Positions 15,401 through 23,723 of a stretch of DNA of 64,000 bases are shown in pieces. The DNA lies in NCBI GenBank assembly GCA_034006035.1, contig JAVETN010000004.1, positions 62,001-126,000 on the forward strand, given 5' to 3'. Position 1 is the stretch's first letter, and each line of letters begins with the position of its first letter. Source of the DNA: Desulforegulaceae bacterium (lineage in GTDB: Bacteria; Desulfobacterota; Desulfobacteria; Desulfobacterales; JACKCP01). Below the pieces are notes generated by a model. That model was not told where the DNA came from, searched no databases, and was given only the letters and a program-made list of their open reading frames with translations. A program made the translations under genes and the position numbers.

Positions 15401-16279
15401 CTACACAAATGTTTTTGTTTCCCAGCAGTCTTTTTTTGAGAAAAGAAGATCAAGAAATCTCCTATGAAACTCGTGGCCTGACTTAAATGTTTTAATATGG
15501 CCAAGCAAAGGCATCCCTATAAGAGAAAAATCACCTACGCAGTCAAGCATTTTATGTCTTACAAATTCATCTGGATATCTCAGCCCTTCAGGATTTAAAA
15601 TTTTATTTCCGTCAACAACAACAGCAGTGTCAAGGGAACCGCCCCTTCCCAGTCCAAGCATATTCATGGTCTGAACATCAGACATAAATCCAAAGGTTCT
15701 GGCTTTGCTTATTTTTTTAAGAAAATTTTCTGGTGTTATTTCCGCTGTGAATTCCTGAACTCCGACCACAGGGTTTGTAAAATCAATTTTGCAGGTAATT
15801 TTGTAAGAATTATCAGGATAGGCTCCAACAAATTTACCTTCTTCTTTAAGTTCAACTGTGTTTTTAATTACAAGATAATGTCTTGGAAAAGGCTGTTGCT
15901 CAAGGCCCGAGTTTAAAATTTTATTGGCAAAAACATAGGAGCTTCCGTCCATTATGGGAAGTTCGTAATTATCAATTAAAACCTTGGCGTTATCAACACC
16001 AATGGCAGAAAAAGCAGCCATGAGATGTTCTATGGTGGAAATTATAATTTCTCCGTTTCCAATCACAGTGGCAAGACTTGTATCAGTAACATTTTTGAAG
16101 ATTGCCTTTATTCCGGTGTGACCGGGCAGATCTGTTCTGAAAAACTGGATGCCTGAATTTGGTTCCCCCGGTTGAATAAAAAGGGTTACATCTTTTCCAG
16201 AGTGCACTCCTTTACCATAAAATTTGATTTCTTTGTTTACAGTATGCTGGTAAATTTTTATATTTTTATTTTGAGGCAT
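15401..16279 (-). CDS. lpxC: UDP-3-O-acyl-N-acetylglucosamine deacetylase LpxC
   Basis: LpxC is the zinc deacetylase that commits UDP-acyl-GlcNAc to lipid A synthesis in the cytoplasm. The 292-residue protein has both repeats of the fold and the metal and catalytic motifs: STIEHLMAAFSAIGVDN (first Zn His), DGSSYVF, KARTFGF, then EFVRHKMLDCVGDFSLIG (second His and the Asp) and SGHEFHRRF (general acid His). ATG 16279 is preferred over a TTG 15 bases upstream because ggagc lies at proper spacing before it. It is monocistronic, ending in TAG, and confirms a lipid A-bearing outer membrane. Confidence 0.97.
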   Translation of the reverse strand: MPQNKNIKIYQHTVNKEIKFYGKGVHSGKDVTLFIQPGEPNSGIQFFRTDLPGHTGIKAIFKNVTDTSLATVIGNGEIIISTIEHLMAAFSAIGVDNAKVLIDNYELPIMDGSSYVFANKILNSGLEQQPFPRHYLVIKNTVELKEEGKFVGAYPDNSYKITCKIDFTNPVVGVQEFTAEITPENFLKKISKARTFGFMSDVQTMNMLGLGRGGSLDTAVVVDGNKILNPEGLRYPDEFVRHKMLDCVGDFSLIGMPLLGHIKTFKSGHEFHRRFLDLLFSKKDCWETKTFV

Positions 16280-16447
16280 CTTTGCTCCGGACAATTATTT
16301 GGTGTAGAATCGGGCTTAATTAAGAATTAAGCTTATTTGTTCATTGAGTAGAAAGATTTATAACTTAATAAATGAGTGTAAGTCAAAAGGATTAATGATA
16401 AATATCACAAACTAAAAATAGAATTTTTACATTTACAGGAGTATTTC

Positions 16448-17980
16448 TTGATTTCAAAAATTAATGCCTGGACTTTATTCGGGGTCAAGGCAATTCATGT
16501 AGATACTGAAGTTGATGTTTCAAAAGGACTTTCCAGCTTTCAGATTGTAGGACTTCCTGAAGCTGCAGTAAGGGAAAGTAAGGACAGGGTAAGAGCTGCA
16601 ATCAAAAACTCTGGATTCAGGTTTCCTCTTGGCAGAATAACAGTTAATCTTTCTCCTGCTGATATAAAAAAAGAAGGTGCTGGATTTGATCTTCCCATAG
16701 CATTGGGGATTCTTTGTAGTTCAGGAGTTATTGAAAATCAAAAAATAAATAAGTTTTTGATTCGTGGCGAGCTTTCCCTTGACGGAAGAGTAAAAGCCCA
16801 GCCCGGGATACTTGCCGGAGCAGTTTTATCCAGGGAAGAGAAGTTTAAAGGAATTATTGTTCCCAGGGAAAACGGAGCAGAAGCAAAAATAATAGGCAGT
16901 GTTGAAGTAATTCCTGTTTCCTCTTTATCTGAAGCTGTTGCCATAATAAGGGGTGAAAAAAAACCGGAAGAAGTAATTTTGGAGGTAGCAAAGGAAACTT
17001 TTGAGGAAAAAATTGATTTTAGCGAAGTCAAAGGTCAGGAATATGCAAAAAGGGCTTTTGAAATAGCAGCTGGAGGAGGTCATAATATTCTTTTATCTGG
17101 GCCTCCTGGAGCCGGGAAGACAATGCTCTCAAAAAGAGTTCCCACAATAATGCCTGAAATGGAGGAAGATGAAATTTTAGAAGTGAGTCTGGTTTATTCT
17201 GCTGCCGGGTTTATGAGTCAAACAAATGAAATTATAACTAAGCGTCCTTTCAGAGCTCCCCACCACACCATTTCATATGCAGGTCTTGTAGGCGGGGGAA
17301 GGATTCCCAAGCCGGGTGAAATTTCCCTTTCCCATAAGGGGATTTTATTTTTAGATGAATTTAGTGAGTTCAGGCGAGACAACCTTGAAATGCTTAGACA
17401 GCCACTTGAAGGAAAGAAAATTATAATCTCAAGAGCTGAGGGCTCTTTGGAGTTTCCGGCTGACTTCATGCTTATAGCAGCCATGAATCCATGTCCTTGC
17501 GGTTATTATACTAGCAGGTTTCATCAGTGCAGGTGTACTGGATCCCAAATAGAAAAATATAGAAATAAACTTTCAGGCCCTGTAATTGACAGAATAGATA
17601 TTCAAGTGGAAGTAAGCGATATTTCCTATGAAAAATTTTCTGATGATTCCAGGTCAAGAAGCTCAGATGAAATGAAGCAAAATGTTTTAAAGGCAAGGAA
17701 GATACAAAGGCAAAGATTTGATTCCAGTTTGAGGTTAAATTCAGGAATGGAAAAAAGAGAGGTAAAAAAGTTTTGTACCCTGGACTCAGAAGGAGATGAA
17801 ATTTTAAAAAAGGCATTTGAAAAGTTAAGATTTTCTGCCAGGGCAATGGACAGGATTCTTAAAACAGCAAGAACCATAGCTGATATGGAAGAAAGTGAGT
17901 TTATAAAAAAGGAGCATCTTGCTGAGTCTCTTCAGTTCAGGGTGAACTTGGCGTCTTGTGCAGTGCGTCAAGGGGATTAA
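16448..17980 (+). CDS. comM: YifB/ComM family Mg-chelatase-like AAA+ ATPase
   Basis: A 510-residue protein. Residues 1-175 form the N-terminal ChlI/Lon-protease-like domain (SSFQIVGLPEAAVRESKDRV); the AAA+ domain has Walker A LSGPPGAGKTMLSKR (~214-228) and Walker B ILFLDEFSEF; MNPCPCGYY and CRCTGSQIEKY are the conserved zinc-finger-like insertion. ComM is a hexameric helicase that promotes branch migration during natural transformation in Gram-negative bacteria. The start is TTG 16448 behind aggagtatttc. It is divergent from lpxC. Confidence 0.95.
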   Translation: MISKINAWTLFGVKAIHVDTEVDVSKGLSSFQIVGLPEAAVRESKDRVRAAIKNSGFRFPLGRITVNLSPADIKKEGAGFDLPIALGILCSSGVIENQKINKFLIRGELSLDGRVKAQPGILAGAVLSREEKFKGIIVPRENGAEAKIIGSVEVIPVSSLSEAVAIIRGEKKPEEVILEVAKETFEEKIDFSEVKGQEYAKRAFEIAAGGGHNILLSGPPGAGKTMLSKRVPTIMPEMEEDEILEVSLVYSAAGFMSQTNEIITKRPFRAPHHTISYAGLVGGGRIPKPGEISLSHKGILFLDEFSEFRRDNLEMLRQPLEGKKIIISRAEGSLEFPADFMLIAAMNPCPCGYYTSRFHQCRCTGSQIEKYRNKLSGPVIDRIDIQVEVSDISYEKFSDDSRSRSSDEMKQNVLKARKIQRQRFDSSLRLNSGMEKREVKKFCTLDSEGDEILKKAFEKLRFSARAMDRILKTARTIADMEESEFIKKEHLAESLQFRVNLASCAVRQGD

Positions 17981-18325
17981 AGGTGCTTATGGGAAAAAAT
18001 CCCAGATATTTGAACCTCTATCCCTATAGACTATTGCTTTGGAAAGTGGGATAAAGTTTGAAAAAGATTTAAAGTTCTGGATTTAAAAATATCCCCCCGT
18101 ATTCTTTAAAGTCCAATAAGGATAATTCTTTCGTCTTTCCATCTCTTCCCGCCTGACGAAAGAATTATCCGAAAGTCCCCTCCAATTCCCCAATAATTAT
18201 CCTGTGCTAGCAAAAAAAGATCTGTATTTTATTTTAAAAGCCTCCTTTACTTATCAATAATTAAATGCTAACAAATTTGAAGATTTCGGGGGATTTCTAA
18301 ACTTTATCTTTTTCAAGGAGGGGGT
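17981..18325. other. 345-bp intergenic region containing a long inverted repeat
   Basis: No gene could be supported. The middle contains a perfect 16-bp inverted repeat, listed separately. The end carries a very strong ribosome site (aaggaggggg, 18315-18324) just before ATG 18326. No promoter with both elements was recognised. Confidence 0.5.
18120..18170. repeat. Perfect 16-bp inverted repeat with 19-nt spacer
   Basis: ggataattctttcgtc (18120-18135) and its exact reverse complement gacgaaagaattatcc (18155-18170) flank a pyrimidine-rich spacer. There is no T-run after it, so it is not a classical terminator. It may be a REP/MITE-like element, a regulatory hairpin or a protein-binding site. 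No second copy was noticed in the window. Confidence 0.7.
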
Positions 18326-18472
18326 ATGCTTTTTTCAAGAACCGCAGTTGAGGCTGGTAAAGACGCTCGGAAAAAAAAAAGTGGGAAAAAGGAAGTGTGT
18401 TATTTCGAGTGGTATGAAAAAGCAGAGAAAGAAACTTGCACTGCGGCAAAGAAAGCAGCAGGGCTTTGTTAG
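18326..18472 (+). CDS. Short ORF, possibly the 5' part of a frameshifted membrane protein gene
   Basis: An ATG immediately behind an unusually strong ribosome site opens a 48-codon ORF (MLFSRTAVEAGKDAR..., ending ...AAGLC, TAG). Codons 16-18 lie in a run of ten A (18371-18380). If the run had nine A, the frame would join the downstream ORF (18414-18806) into a single 159-residue protein with a basic N terminus and a membrane helix. So this may be a genuine small protein, the front half of a gene broken in a homopolymer, or one restored by slippage. No family is recognised. Confidence 0.4.
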   Translation: MLFSRTAVEAGKDARKKKSGKKEVCYFEWYEKAEKETCTAAKKAAGLC

Positions 18473-18806
18473 CTATTTAATTTATTATTTTTTGATTCAC
18501 GCTTTTTCATATTTGGTTTGGATATTTACAATGCTGTTTTATAATTATTCTACTATCCAGCAAACAGATAATGGTGTTTTTCTTTTTATGGATAATAATA
18601 CTGAAGTTCCGCTGATGACCAGGTGTTCATGGATGAAGCAGTATGGAATTTATGAAAGAGAAGAGGCCATAAATTTTGCAATCAAATGGACTCTTGTCAA
18701 GGTAAGTGAACTTTTTGTATCGAAAAAGACCGGGGAAAAGCGTGTTTCAATAATATTTATAAAAGACCCAAACGATAAGCTCAGACCATATAAGGGTTTT
18801 GCCTGA
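18414..18806 (+). CDS. Hypothetical single-pass membrane protein
   Basis: A 130-residue product from ATG 18414: a very basic N terminus (MKKQRKKLALRQRKQQG), a hydrophobic segment (~residues 18-45), then a soluble part with MKQYGIYEREEAINFAIKW. The frame continues upstream to TTG 18348. The ribosome site before 18414 is poor, which favours initiation at 18326 plus a frame change. The function is unknown and no homologous family is recognised. Confidence 0.45.
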   Translation: MKKQRKKLALRQRKQQGFVSYLIYYFLIHAFSYLVWIFTMLFYNYSTIQQTDNGVFLFMDNNTEVPLMTRCSWMKQYGIYEREEAINFAIKWTLVKVSELFVSKKTGEKRVSIIFIKDPNDKLRPYKGFA

Positions 18807-18825
18807 TATTTTTTCTAGTCCTTCT

Positions 18826-18847
18826 TAAATAAAATTAATTTTATTTA
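18826..18847. repeat. 22-bp AT-only palindrome between convergent genes
   Basis: taaataaaattaattttattta is a perfect palindrome in the 124-bp gap between the 18414-18806 ORF and the convergent CULT gene. It could fold in either transcript and act as a weak bidirectional end, but has no GC stem. Confidence 0.4.
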
Positions 18848-18930
18848 TTGCTTTGAATTGAGCAAGTTTGAAGCCTGCCTAAACTAACCATAACTTTCCA
18901 ATTTCTAAATTCAAATACAAAAGTGTTGGA

Positions 18931-19302
18931 TTAAATAAGTTTGTCGTCAATAAGCCCAAAAAAAGATGAACTTGAATTTGAAAACTCCCAGCCAAAATGG
19001 GTCATACACCTGATGCAGGCACAAATTCTCCATGAATAATCTTTAAACCAGGAAAATTCCGGGGAATAATCTCCTGTAGAAATTAGTCCGGGTGCAAGTG
19101 AAAAACATCGTATGGTGAAAATATATCCATAGGGATTTGCAAAGGAATGTGTGTGGGAATTGTTTTTTTCTATGGCAAAGTTTTCACTTGTAATTTCATT
19201 TAAACAATTTTTGCAGAGCAAAGCCCTGGAATAAAAGCTTGATTTTTTTGTTTTGGTCCTGGTTATGGTTTTGTCTTCTGGTTCTTTAAATAATGTTATC
19301 AT
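18931..19302 (-). CDS. CULT-domain protein (bacterial cereblon-like)
   Basis: A 123-residue, single-domain protein matching the CULT domain of cereblon and its short bacterial relatives. Zinc cysteines are C30-x2-C33 (CKNC) and C96-x2-C99 (CIRC). The ligand-binding aromatic cage is complete: W85 (EFSWF), W91 (YSWRI), W105 and F107 (FGWEF). NPYGYIFTIRCF and FFGLI are further family positions. In eukaryotes this domain is the thalidomide- and degron-binding site; bacterial versions bind uridine and imide-type ligands in vitro, and their role is unknown. It starts 12 bases after dus and is probably cotranscribed with it. Confidence 0.88.
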   Translation of the reverse strand: MITLFKEPEDKTITRTKTKKSSFYSRALLCKNCLNEITSENFAIEKNNSHTHSFANPYGYIFTIRCFSLAPGLISTGDYSPEFSWFKDYSWRICACIRCMTHFGWEFSNSSSSFFGLIDDKLI

Positions 19303-19314
19303 TAAGATCTCTTG

Positions 19315-20349
19315 CTATTTTGAAAAAATATTTAAGTTGGGTTTTTCACTTATTTCCGGATGCTTTTTAAAAAGCATTGTAATCTCATTTTTCATTTCTT
19401 CAATTGTTTTATCTTTTTTTTCAAAGATTCCTGAAAATTCATTGCCGAATTTAAAATTAGCACAAAAATAACTGTAAAACTTAATAAAAAGTTTTTTTCC
19501 GTATTTATCTCCAAAATAAAAGCTGTATTCATCTAAAACTTTTCTAAGAGTTTTTTCATAAATATCATAATCAAATTTTTTATTCTGAGTCCATGAAGCA
19601 AATATCCAGGGTTTTGCAATGGCAATTCTTCCTAAAGATACACCGTCGCAATGGGTAAGTGATAAAACTTCTGAAGCATCATCAAGGGAGAATATATTTC
19701 CGTTTGCAAATACAGGTATTTTTACATTTTCTTTGATAATTTTTGTATATTTATGTTTTGGGGGCCTGGATCTTTTATCAGGTGCAGTTCTTGGATGAAA
19801 AGTTATTGCATCAGCTCCTGAATTTTCAAATCTTTTGGCAAGGTTGACGGCATTTTCAATATCATCTGTCCATCCTGTTCTCATTTTTACAAAAACAGGA
19901 AAGGAAACAGCTTTTTTTACATTTTCAATTATTTTTTCTGCAAGTTCAGGCTTTTTCAGGAGAGCTGCTCCGTACTCCTTATTGCAGATTGCGCTTACAC
20001 AGCATCCAAAATTTAAATCAATACAAAAAAAGCCTTCTGATTCCAACCTTTTTGAGGCTTTTGCCATAAATTCAGGGTCATTGCCAAATATTTGGGCACC
20101 CAGTGAGCTAAGCTCGTCTTTGTGAAACTTAAGAACCTTAGAATTTTCCATTTTTTCAGTAGGAACTGCCTTTGAGTTGAGCATTCCTGTAAAAAGAAGG
20201 CCATATCCTCCAAAAGAACTTATTATTTTCCTGAATCCAAGATGGTTTATTCCTGCCATTGGAGCAAGAATCATTCTGTTTTTTAAGATTTTATTTCCAA
20301 TATTAATTGGAGAATTTAAAAGTTTTCTAGTATCTTCGTTGTTGTTCAT
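19315..20349 (-). CDS. dus: tRNA-dihydrouridine synthase family protein
   Basis: A 344-residue FMN TIM-barrel of the Dus family: ILAPMAGINHLGFR at ~27-40, QIFGNDPEFMAKAS, DLNFGCCVSAIC (~111-122), VKMRTGWTD and FANGNIFSLDDA, with GVSLGRIAIAKPWIF near the FMN phosphate site. The enzyme reduces uridine in tRNA with NADPH. The usual NxGCP motif reads NFGCC here, so Pro is replaced by Cys; the following residues (KEYGAALL) remain typical. The subfamily is not assigned. It is the first gene of a pair with the CULT gene and ends in TAG. Confidence 0.88.
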   Translation of the reverse strand: MNNNEDTRKLLNSPINIGNKILKNRMILAPMAGINHLGFRKIISSFGGYGLLFTGMLNSKAVPTEKMENSKVLKFHKDELSSLGAQIFGNDPEFMAKASKRLESEGFFCIDLNFGCCVSAICNKEYGAALLKKPELAEKIIENVKKAVSFPVFVKMRTGWTDDIENAVNLAKRFENSGADAITFHPRTAPDKRSRPPKHKYTKIIKENVKIPVFANGNIFSLDDASEVLSLTHCDGVSLGRIAIAKPWIFASWTQNKKFDYDIYEKTLRKVLDEYSFYFGDKYGKKLFIKFYSYFCANFKFGNEFSGIFEKKDKTIEEMKNEITMLFKKHPEISEKPNLNIFSK

Positions 20350-20378
20350 TTTATTAGTCTTTATTAAGGAGTGTTTTA

Positions 20379-21395
20379 ATGAAAAAAAAATCTCTATTGG
20401 TTCTTCTTGTTTTTATTTTCTTTGGGTGTTCTGATAAAAGACTGATTGAAATTTCAGGTAAAACAATGGGAACAACCTATAATATCAAAATTGTTGGAAC
20501 AAAAAAATACCCTGAAGGACAAGTCTTGAAAAGTGAAATAGACAAAATTTTAAGAAAAATCAATTCATCAATGTCAATTTATGACAGCTCAAGTACAATT
20601 TCTGTTTTTAACAGATTGGAAAAAAACGTTGAACTGACAATTGAGAATGAGTTTTTAGATGTTTTAAAAGTGGGCCAACAAATTTATGATTCCACTGAAG
20701 GGTATTGGGATGCAACCATAGGCTCTCTTGTTGACTTATGGGGTTTTGGTACCGGAAAAAAAGAATTTGAATTTCCTGATAAAAAAGAGCTGGAAAAAAA
20801 ACTTTCAACCACAGGCTTTGATAAAATAAAAATTATGCCTGATAAAAATAAAATAAGCAAAACCAAAAACAATGTGTCTTTGAATCTTGGCTCCATAGCA
20901 AAAGGTTATGGGGTTGATCTTGTTTCAGATTATTTGAAAGGTTTGGGATTTGAAGATTTTATGGTTGAAATAGGTGGAGAAATTTATGCATCAGGAAAAA
21001 ATATAAACAAAGAAAAATGGAAGATCGGTATAAATCTTCCTGATTCAGGTGCTTTGCTTGATGAATTGATAAATATAATTGAAATTTCTGATTTAGGGGT
21101 TGCCACCAGTGGAACTTACAGGCAGTTTGTAAAATCGGGAAAACAAAAGTACTCACATATAATCAACCCTAAAACAGGATATCCTGCTGACACCTGTCTT
21201 GTAAGTGTTACTGTTATATCTAAAACATGTGCTTATTCAGATGGCCTTGCAACTGGAATGCTTGCCATGGGAGCGAACAAAGCAATTAAGCTTTGCAATC
21301 TTCTTGAAAACACAGAGTGTATGACAATAGAAAGCAAAAATGGTTTCAAAGTTAGCTATTCAAAGGGTTTTAAAGAATTTTTGAAAACGAAATAA
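20379..21395 (+). CDS. apbE: FAD:protein FMN transferase ApbE, lipoprotein
   Basis: A 338-residue protein with a lipoprotein signal (hydrophobic run ending FIFFGC). The ApbE body includes SGKTMGTTYNIKIV, NSSMSIYDSSSTISVFN, VSLNLGSIAKGYGVDLVSDY, EIGGEIYASGKN, YSHIINPKTGYPAD and AYSDGLATGML. ApbE attaches FMN to Thr residues of NqrB/RnfG-type flavoproteins in the periplasm. The ribosome site aaggag precedes ATG 20379; the gene is divergent from dus by 29 bases. Confidence 0.95.
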   Translation: MKKKSLLVLLVFIFFGCSDKRLIEISGKTMGTTYNIKIVGTKKYPEGQVLKSEIDKILRKINSSMSIYDSSSTISVFNRLEKNVELTIENEFLDVLKVGQQIYDSTEGYWDATIGSLVDLWGFGTGKKEFEFPDKKELEKKLSTTGFDKIKIMPDKNKISKTKNNVSLNLGSIAKGYGVDLVSDYLKGLGFEDFMVEIGGEIYASGKNINKEKWKIGINLPDSGALLDELINIIEISDLGVATSGTYRQFVKSGKQKYSHIINPKTGYPADTCLVSVTVISKTCAYSDGLATGMLAMGANKAIKLCNLLENTECMTIESKNGFKVSYSKGFKEFLKTK

Positions 21396-21583
21396 CTTGA
21401 CTGGGTAGATATATTTTACATACAAACTATTGCAGTATACAAATTATAGTCGTTTGTCGGGTTAGTTTTCCCTGGATAAACTAAATCATTAGTTAGTCGA
21501 AACTAAAGATTTTGGAAAATTTTAGAAATATTAAAGCCTGAATTTTTCGATTAAAAACAAATTGTTATTTTACGGAGGAAATA

Positions 21584-22399
21584 ATGTCTGAATTTTATTT
21601 GGTAGAAAAAAAAGGACCTATTGCTTATGTTTACCTTAACCGTCCTGAAAAGAAGAATGCAATGAATCCACCAGCTTGGGATGATTCTCCTGCAATTTTT
21701 GATGATCTTGACAAGGATCCAGAGATAAAAGTGGTTATAGTTGCAGGGAAAGGGTCTTGTTTTTCTGCGGGAATAGATCTTACAGGAATGATGGGTGCCC
21801 TTCCAGAGGTTCTTGAAGAAAAGCAGCTTGGGGGAACAAAATGGAAGTTTCTTCCAAAAATTAAGGCAATGCAGGAAGCAATGACTTGTATGGAAAGATG
21901 TAAAAAACCTGTAATTGCTGCTGTTCACGGATTTTGTATAGGTGCAGGTCTTGATATGATAACTGCTTGCGATATAAGACTTTGCTCAAAAGATGCCACT
22001 TTCTCACTTAAGGAAGCAGCAGTTGCTTTTGTTGCAGACGTAGGTGTTTTGCAAAGAATTCCAAATATTGTGGGTCAGGGGATAGCAAGAGAACTTGCCT
22101 TTACTGCAAAAACAATAGACGCTAAAAGGGCAAAAGAAATAAATCTTGTATCCGAAATTTGTGAAGACTATGATGATCTGATGAAAAAAGCCGAAGCTAT
22201 GGCCTTGGAAATTTGTGATAACTCTCCTCTTGCTGTTCAGGCAAGCAAAGATGTTTTAAATTTCGGAGTTGGAAAATCTGTTCAGGACGGTCTTAGTTAT
22301 GTAAGCTCAATGAGTGCCAATATAATACCTTCAAAGGATCTTTATGAAGCTGTTACAGCTTTTACAGAAAAAAGAAAACCAAAGTATACCGGCAAATAA
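21584..22399 (+). CDS. Enoyl-CoA hydratase/isomerase family, dienoyl-CoA isomerase-like
   Basis: A 271-residue crotonase-fold protein. Oxyanion-hole segments: FSAGIDLTGMMG (~residues 63-74) and HGFCIGAGLDMITACDIRLC (~108-127). The three acidic residues of delta-3,5-delta-2,4-dienoyl-CoA isomerase seem present: Asp in ACDIRLC, Glu in LKEAAVAF and Asp in VADVGVLQR. VADVGVLQRIP strongly resembles that subfamily rather than plain hydratases. It probably serves beta-oxidation of unsaturated acyl-CoA. A ribosome site (acggagg) precedes ATG 21584. No other fatty acid genes are adjacent. Confidence 0.85.
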   Translation: MSEFYLVEKKGPIAYVYLNRPEKKNAMNPPAWDDSPAIFDDLDKDPEIKVVIVAGKGSCFSAGIDLTGMMGALPEVLEEKQLGGTKWKFLPKIKAMQEAMTCMERCKKPVIAAVHGFCIGAGLDMITACDIRLCSKDATFSLKEAAVAFVADVGVLQRIPNIVGQGIARELAFTAKTIDAKRAKEINLVSEICEDYDDLMKKAEAMALEICDNSPLAVQASKDVLNFGVGKSVQDGLSYVSSMSANIIPSKDLYEAVTAFTEKRKPKYTGK

Positions 22400-22403
22400 A
22401 TTA

Positions 22404-23723
22404 ATGAAAACAGTCTATATAGAATCTCTTGGCTGTCCCAGAAATTTTGCGGACAGCGAGTTTCTTTCAGGGCTTCTTGAAAATAACGGGTATCATCTTG
22501 TTTTATCACCAAAAGATGCCCGTTTTATAATAATTAATACCTGCGGGTTTATCGAAGATGCGGTAAATGAATCTTTGGATTATATTTTTGAATTTTCCAA
22601 GCTTAAAAAATTTGGGAAATGCGAATTTTTGATTGTTGCAGGATGTCTTGCCCAGAGATTTAAAGATGAGCTTGCATCCGAGCTTGATGAAGCTGATTTT
22701 TTTGTTGGAACCGGAGGTTTTTCAGATATTTATAAAATTCTTTCTGAAATTGAATTAAAAAAAGGAAAAACTTTTTTTCCGGATCCTTTAAATCAGCCTC
22801 TTTTTACTTCTTCTTCTCCAAGGATTGTATCAACTTTTCCCTTTGCTTATCTTAAAATTGCTGAAGGCTGTGCAAGGAGATGCAGTTTTTGCATAATCCC
22901 TGAATTAAAAGGGAGGCTAAGAAGCAGGGGAGTAAAAGATATTGTTTCTGAAGCTGAAAGTCTTGTTTTATCTGGGATAAAAGAAATTGTGATTGTATCC
23001 CAGGAATCAACTGATTATGGAAGAGATTTTAAAACAGGAGAAGATTTAAGCCTTGTTCTCAAAGAAATTTCATCAATTTCAAGGGATACAAGGATAAGAT
23101 TTATGTACGGACATCCTCTAAGCATAAGTGATAAGCTGATTGAAACAGTGGCAGAAAACAAAAATATCTGCTCATATTTTGATATTCCCATCCAGCACGC
23201 TTCGGAAAAGCTTCTTAAGAAAATGAACAGGGGATACGATTTATCCTTTTTAAGAAATTTATTTAAAAAAATAAGACAAAATATAAGTGATGCTGTATTA
23301 AGAACAACAATAATGACAGGTTTTCCCGGTGAAACCGAAGATGATTTTGTTATTCTCAGTGATTTTTTGGATGAAATAAAATTTGACCATGCAGGAGTGT
23401 TTAAATATTCTGAAATGGATGATTTAAAATCATTTGCTTTTGAAAACAAAGTGGATCCTGAAAAAGCTGAACAAAGAAGAATTGTACTAATGGAAAAGCA
23501 AGCTCTTATTTCCCAGGAAAAAAACTATGAATATCTTGGAAAAACTCTTTCAGTTCTTATTGAAAAAAAGGATTCTGAAGAATTCTATGCTGGAAGAACA
23601 ATGTTTCAGGCTCCCGAGGTTGACGGAATAACTTATGTGGATGGGAAAAATCTTCAACCGGGTGACCTTGTTGATGTTTTAATAACAGACGCTTTTGATT
23701 ATGATCTTGCAGGGAATGTTTAA
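22404..23723 (+). CDS. rimO: Ribosomal protein S12 methylthiotransferase RimO
   Basis: A 439-residue radical SAM methylthiotransferase. The N-terminal UPF0004 domain has YIESLGCPRNFADSE, NTCGFIEDA and VAGCLAQRF, whose three Cys bind the auxiliary cluster. The radical SAM motif is CARRCSFCIIP (~148-158), followed by KGRLRSRG. A TRAM domain closes the protein. The VNxSCGF-type signature CPRNFADSE separates RimO from MiaB. It modifies Asp of S12. ATG 22404 is chosen because it begins the UPF0004 strand 4 bases after the upstream stop. A YcaO protein, a possible RimO partner, is encoded at 7.4-9.1 kb. Confidence 0.94.
   Translation: MKTVYIESLGCPRNFADSEFLSGLLENNGYHLVLSPKDARFIIINTCGFIEDAVNESLDYIFEFSKLKKFGKCEFLIVAGCLAQRFKDELASELDEADFFVGTGGFSDIYKILSEIELKKGKTFFPDPLNQPLFTSSSPRIVSTFPFAYLKIAEGCARRCSFCIIPELKGRLRSRGVKDIVSEAESLVLSGIKEIVIVSQESTDYGRDFKTGEDLSLVLKEISSISRDTRIRFMYGHPLSISDKLIETVAENKNICSYFDIPIQHASEKLLKKMNRGYDLSFLRNLFKKIRQNISDAVLRTTIMTGFPGETEDDFVILSDFLDEIKFDHAGVFKYSEMDDLKSFAFENKVDPEKAEQRRIVLMEKQALISQEKNYEYLGKTLSVLIEKKDSEEFYAGRTMFQAPEVDGITYVDGKNLQPGDLVDVLITDAFDYDLAGNV

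Noticed and set aside
18348-18413. TTG 18348 as the start of the membrane-protein gene
   Set aside because: There is no ribosome site at proper spacing, and the extension is an extremely basic stretch created by reading the A-rich region in an alternate frame.
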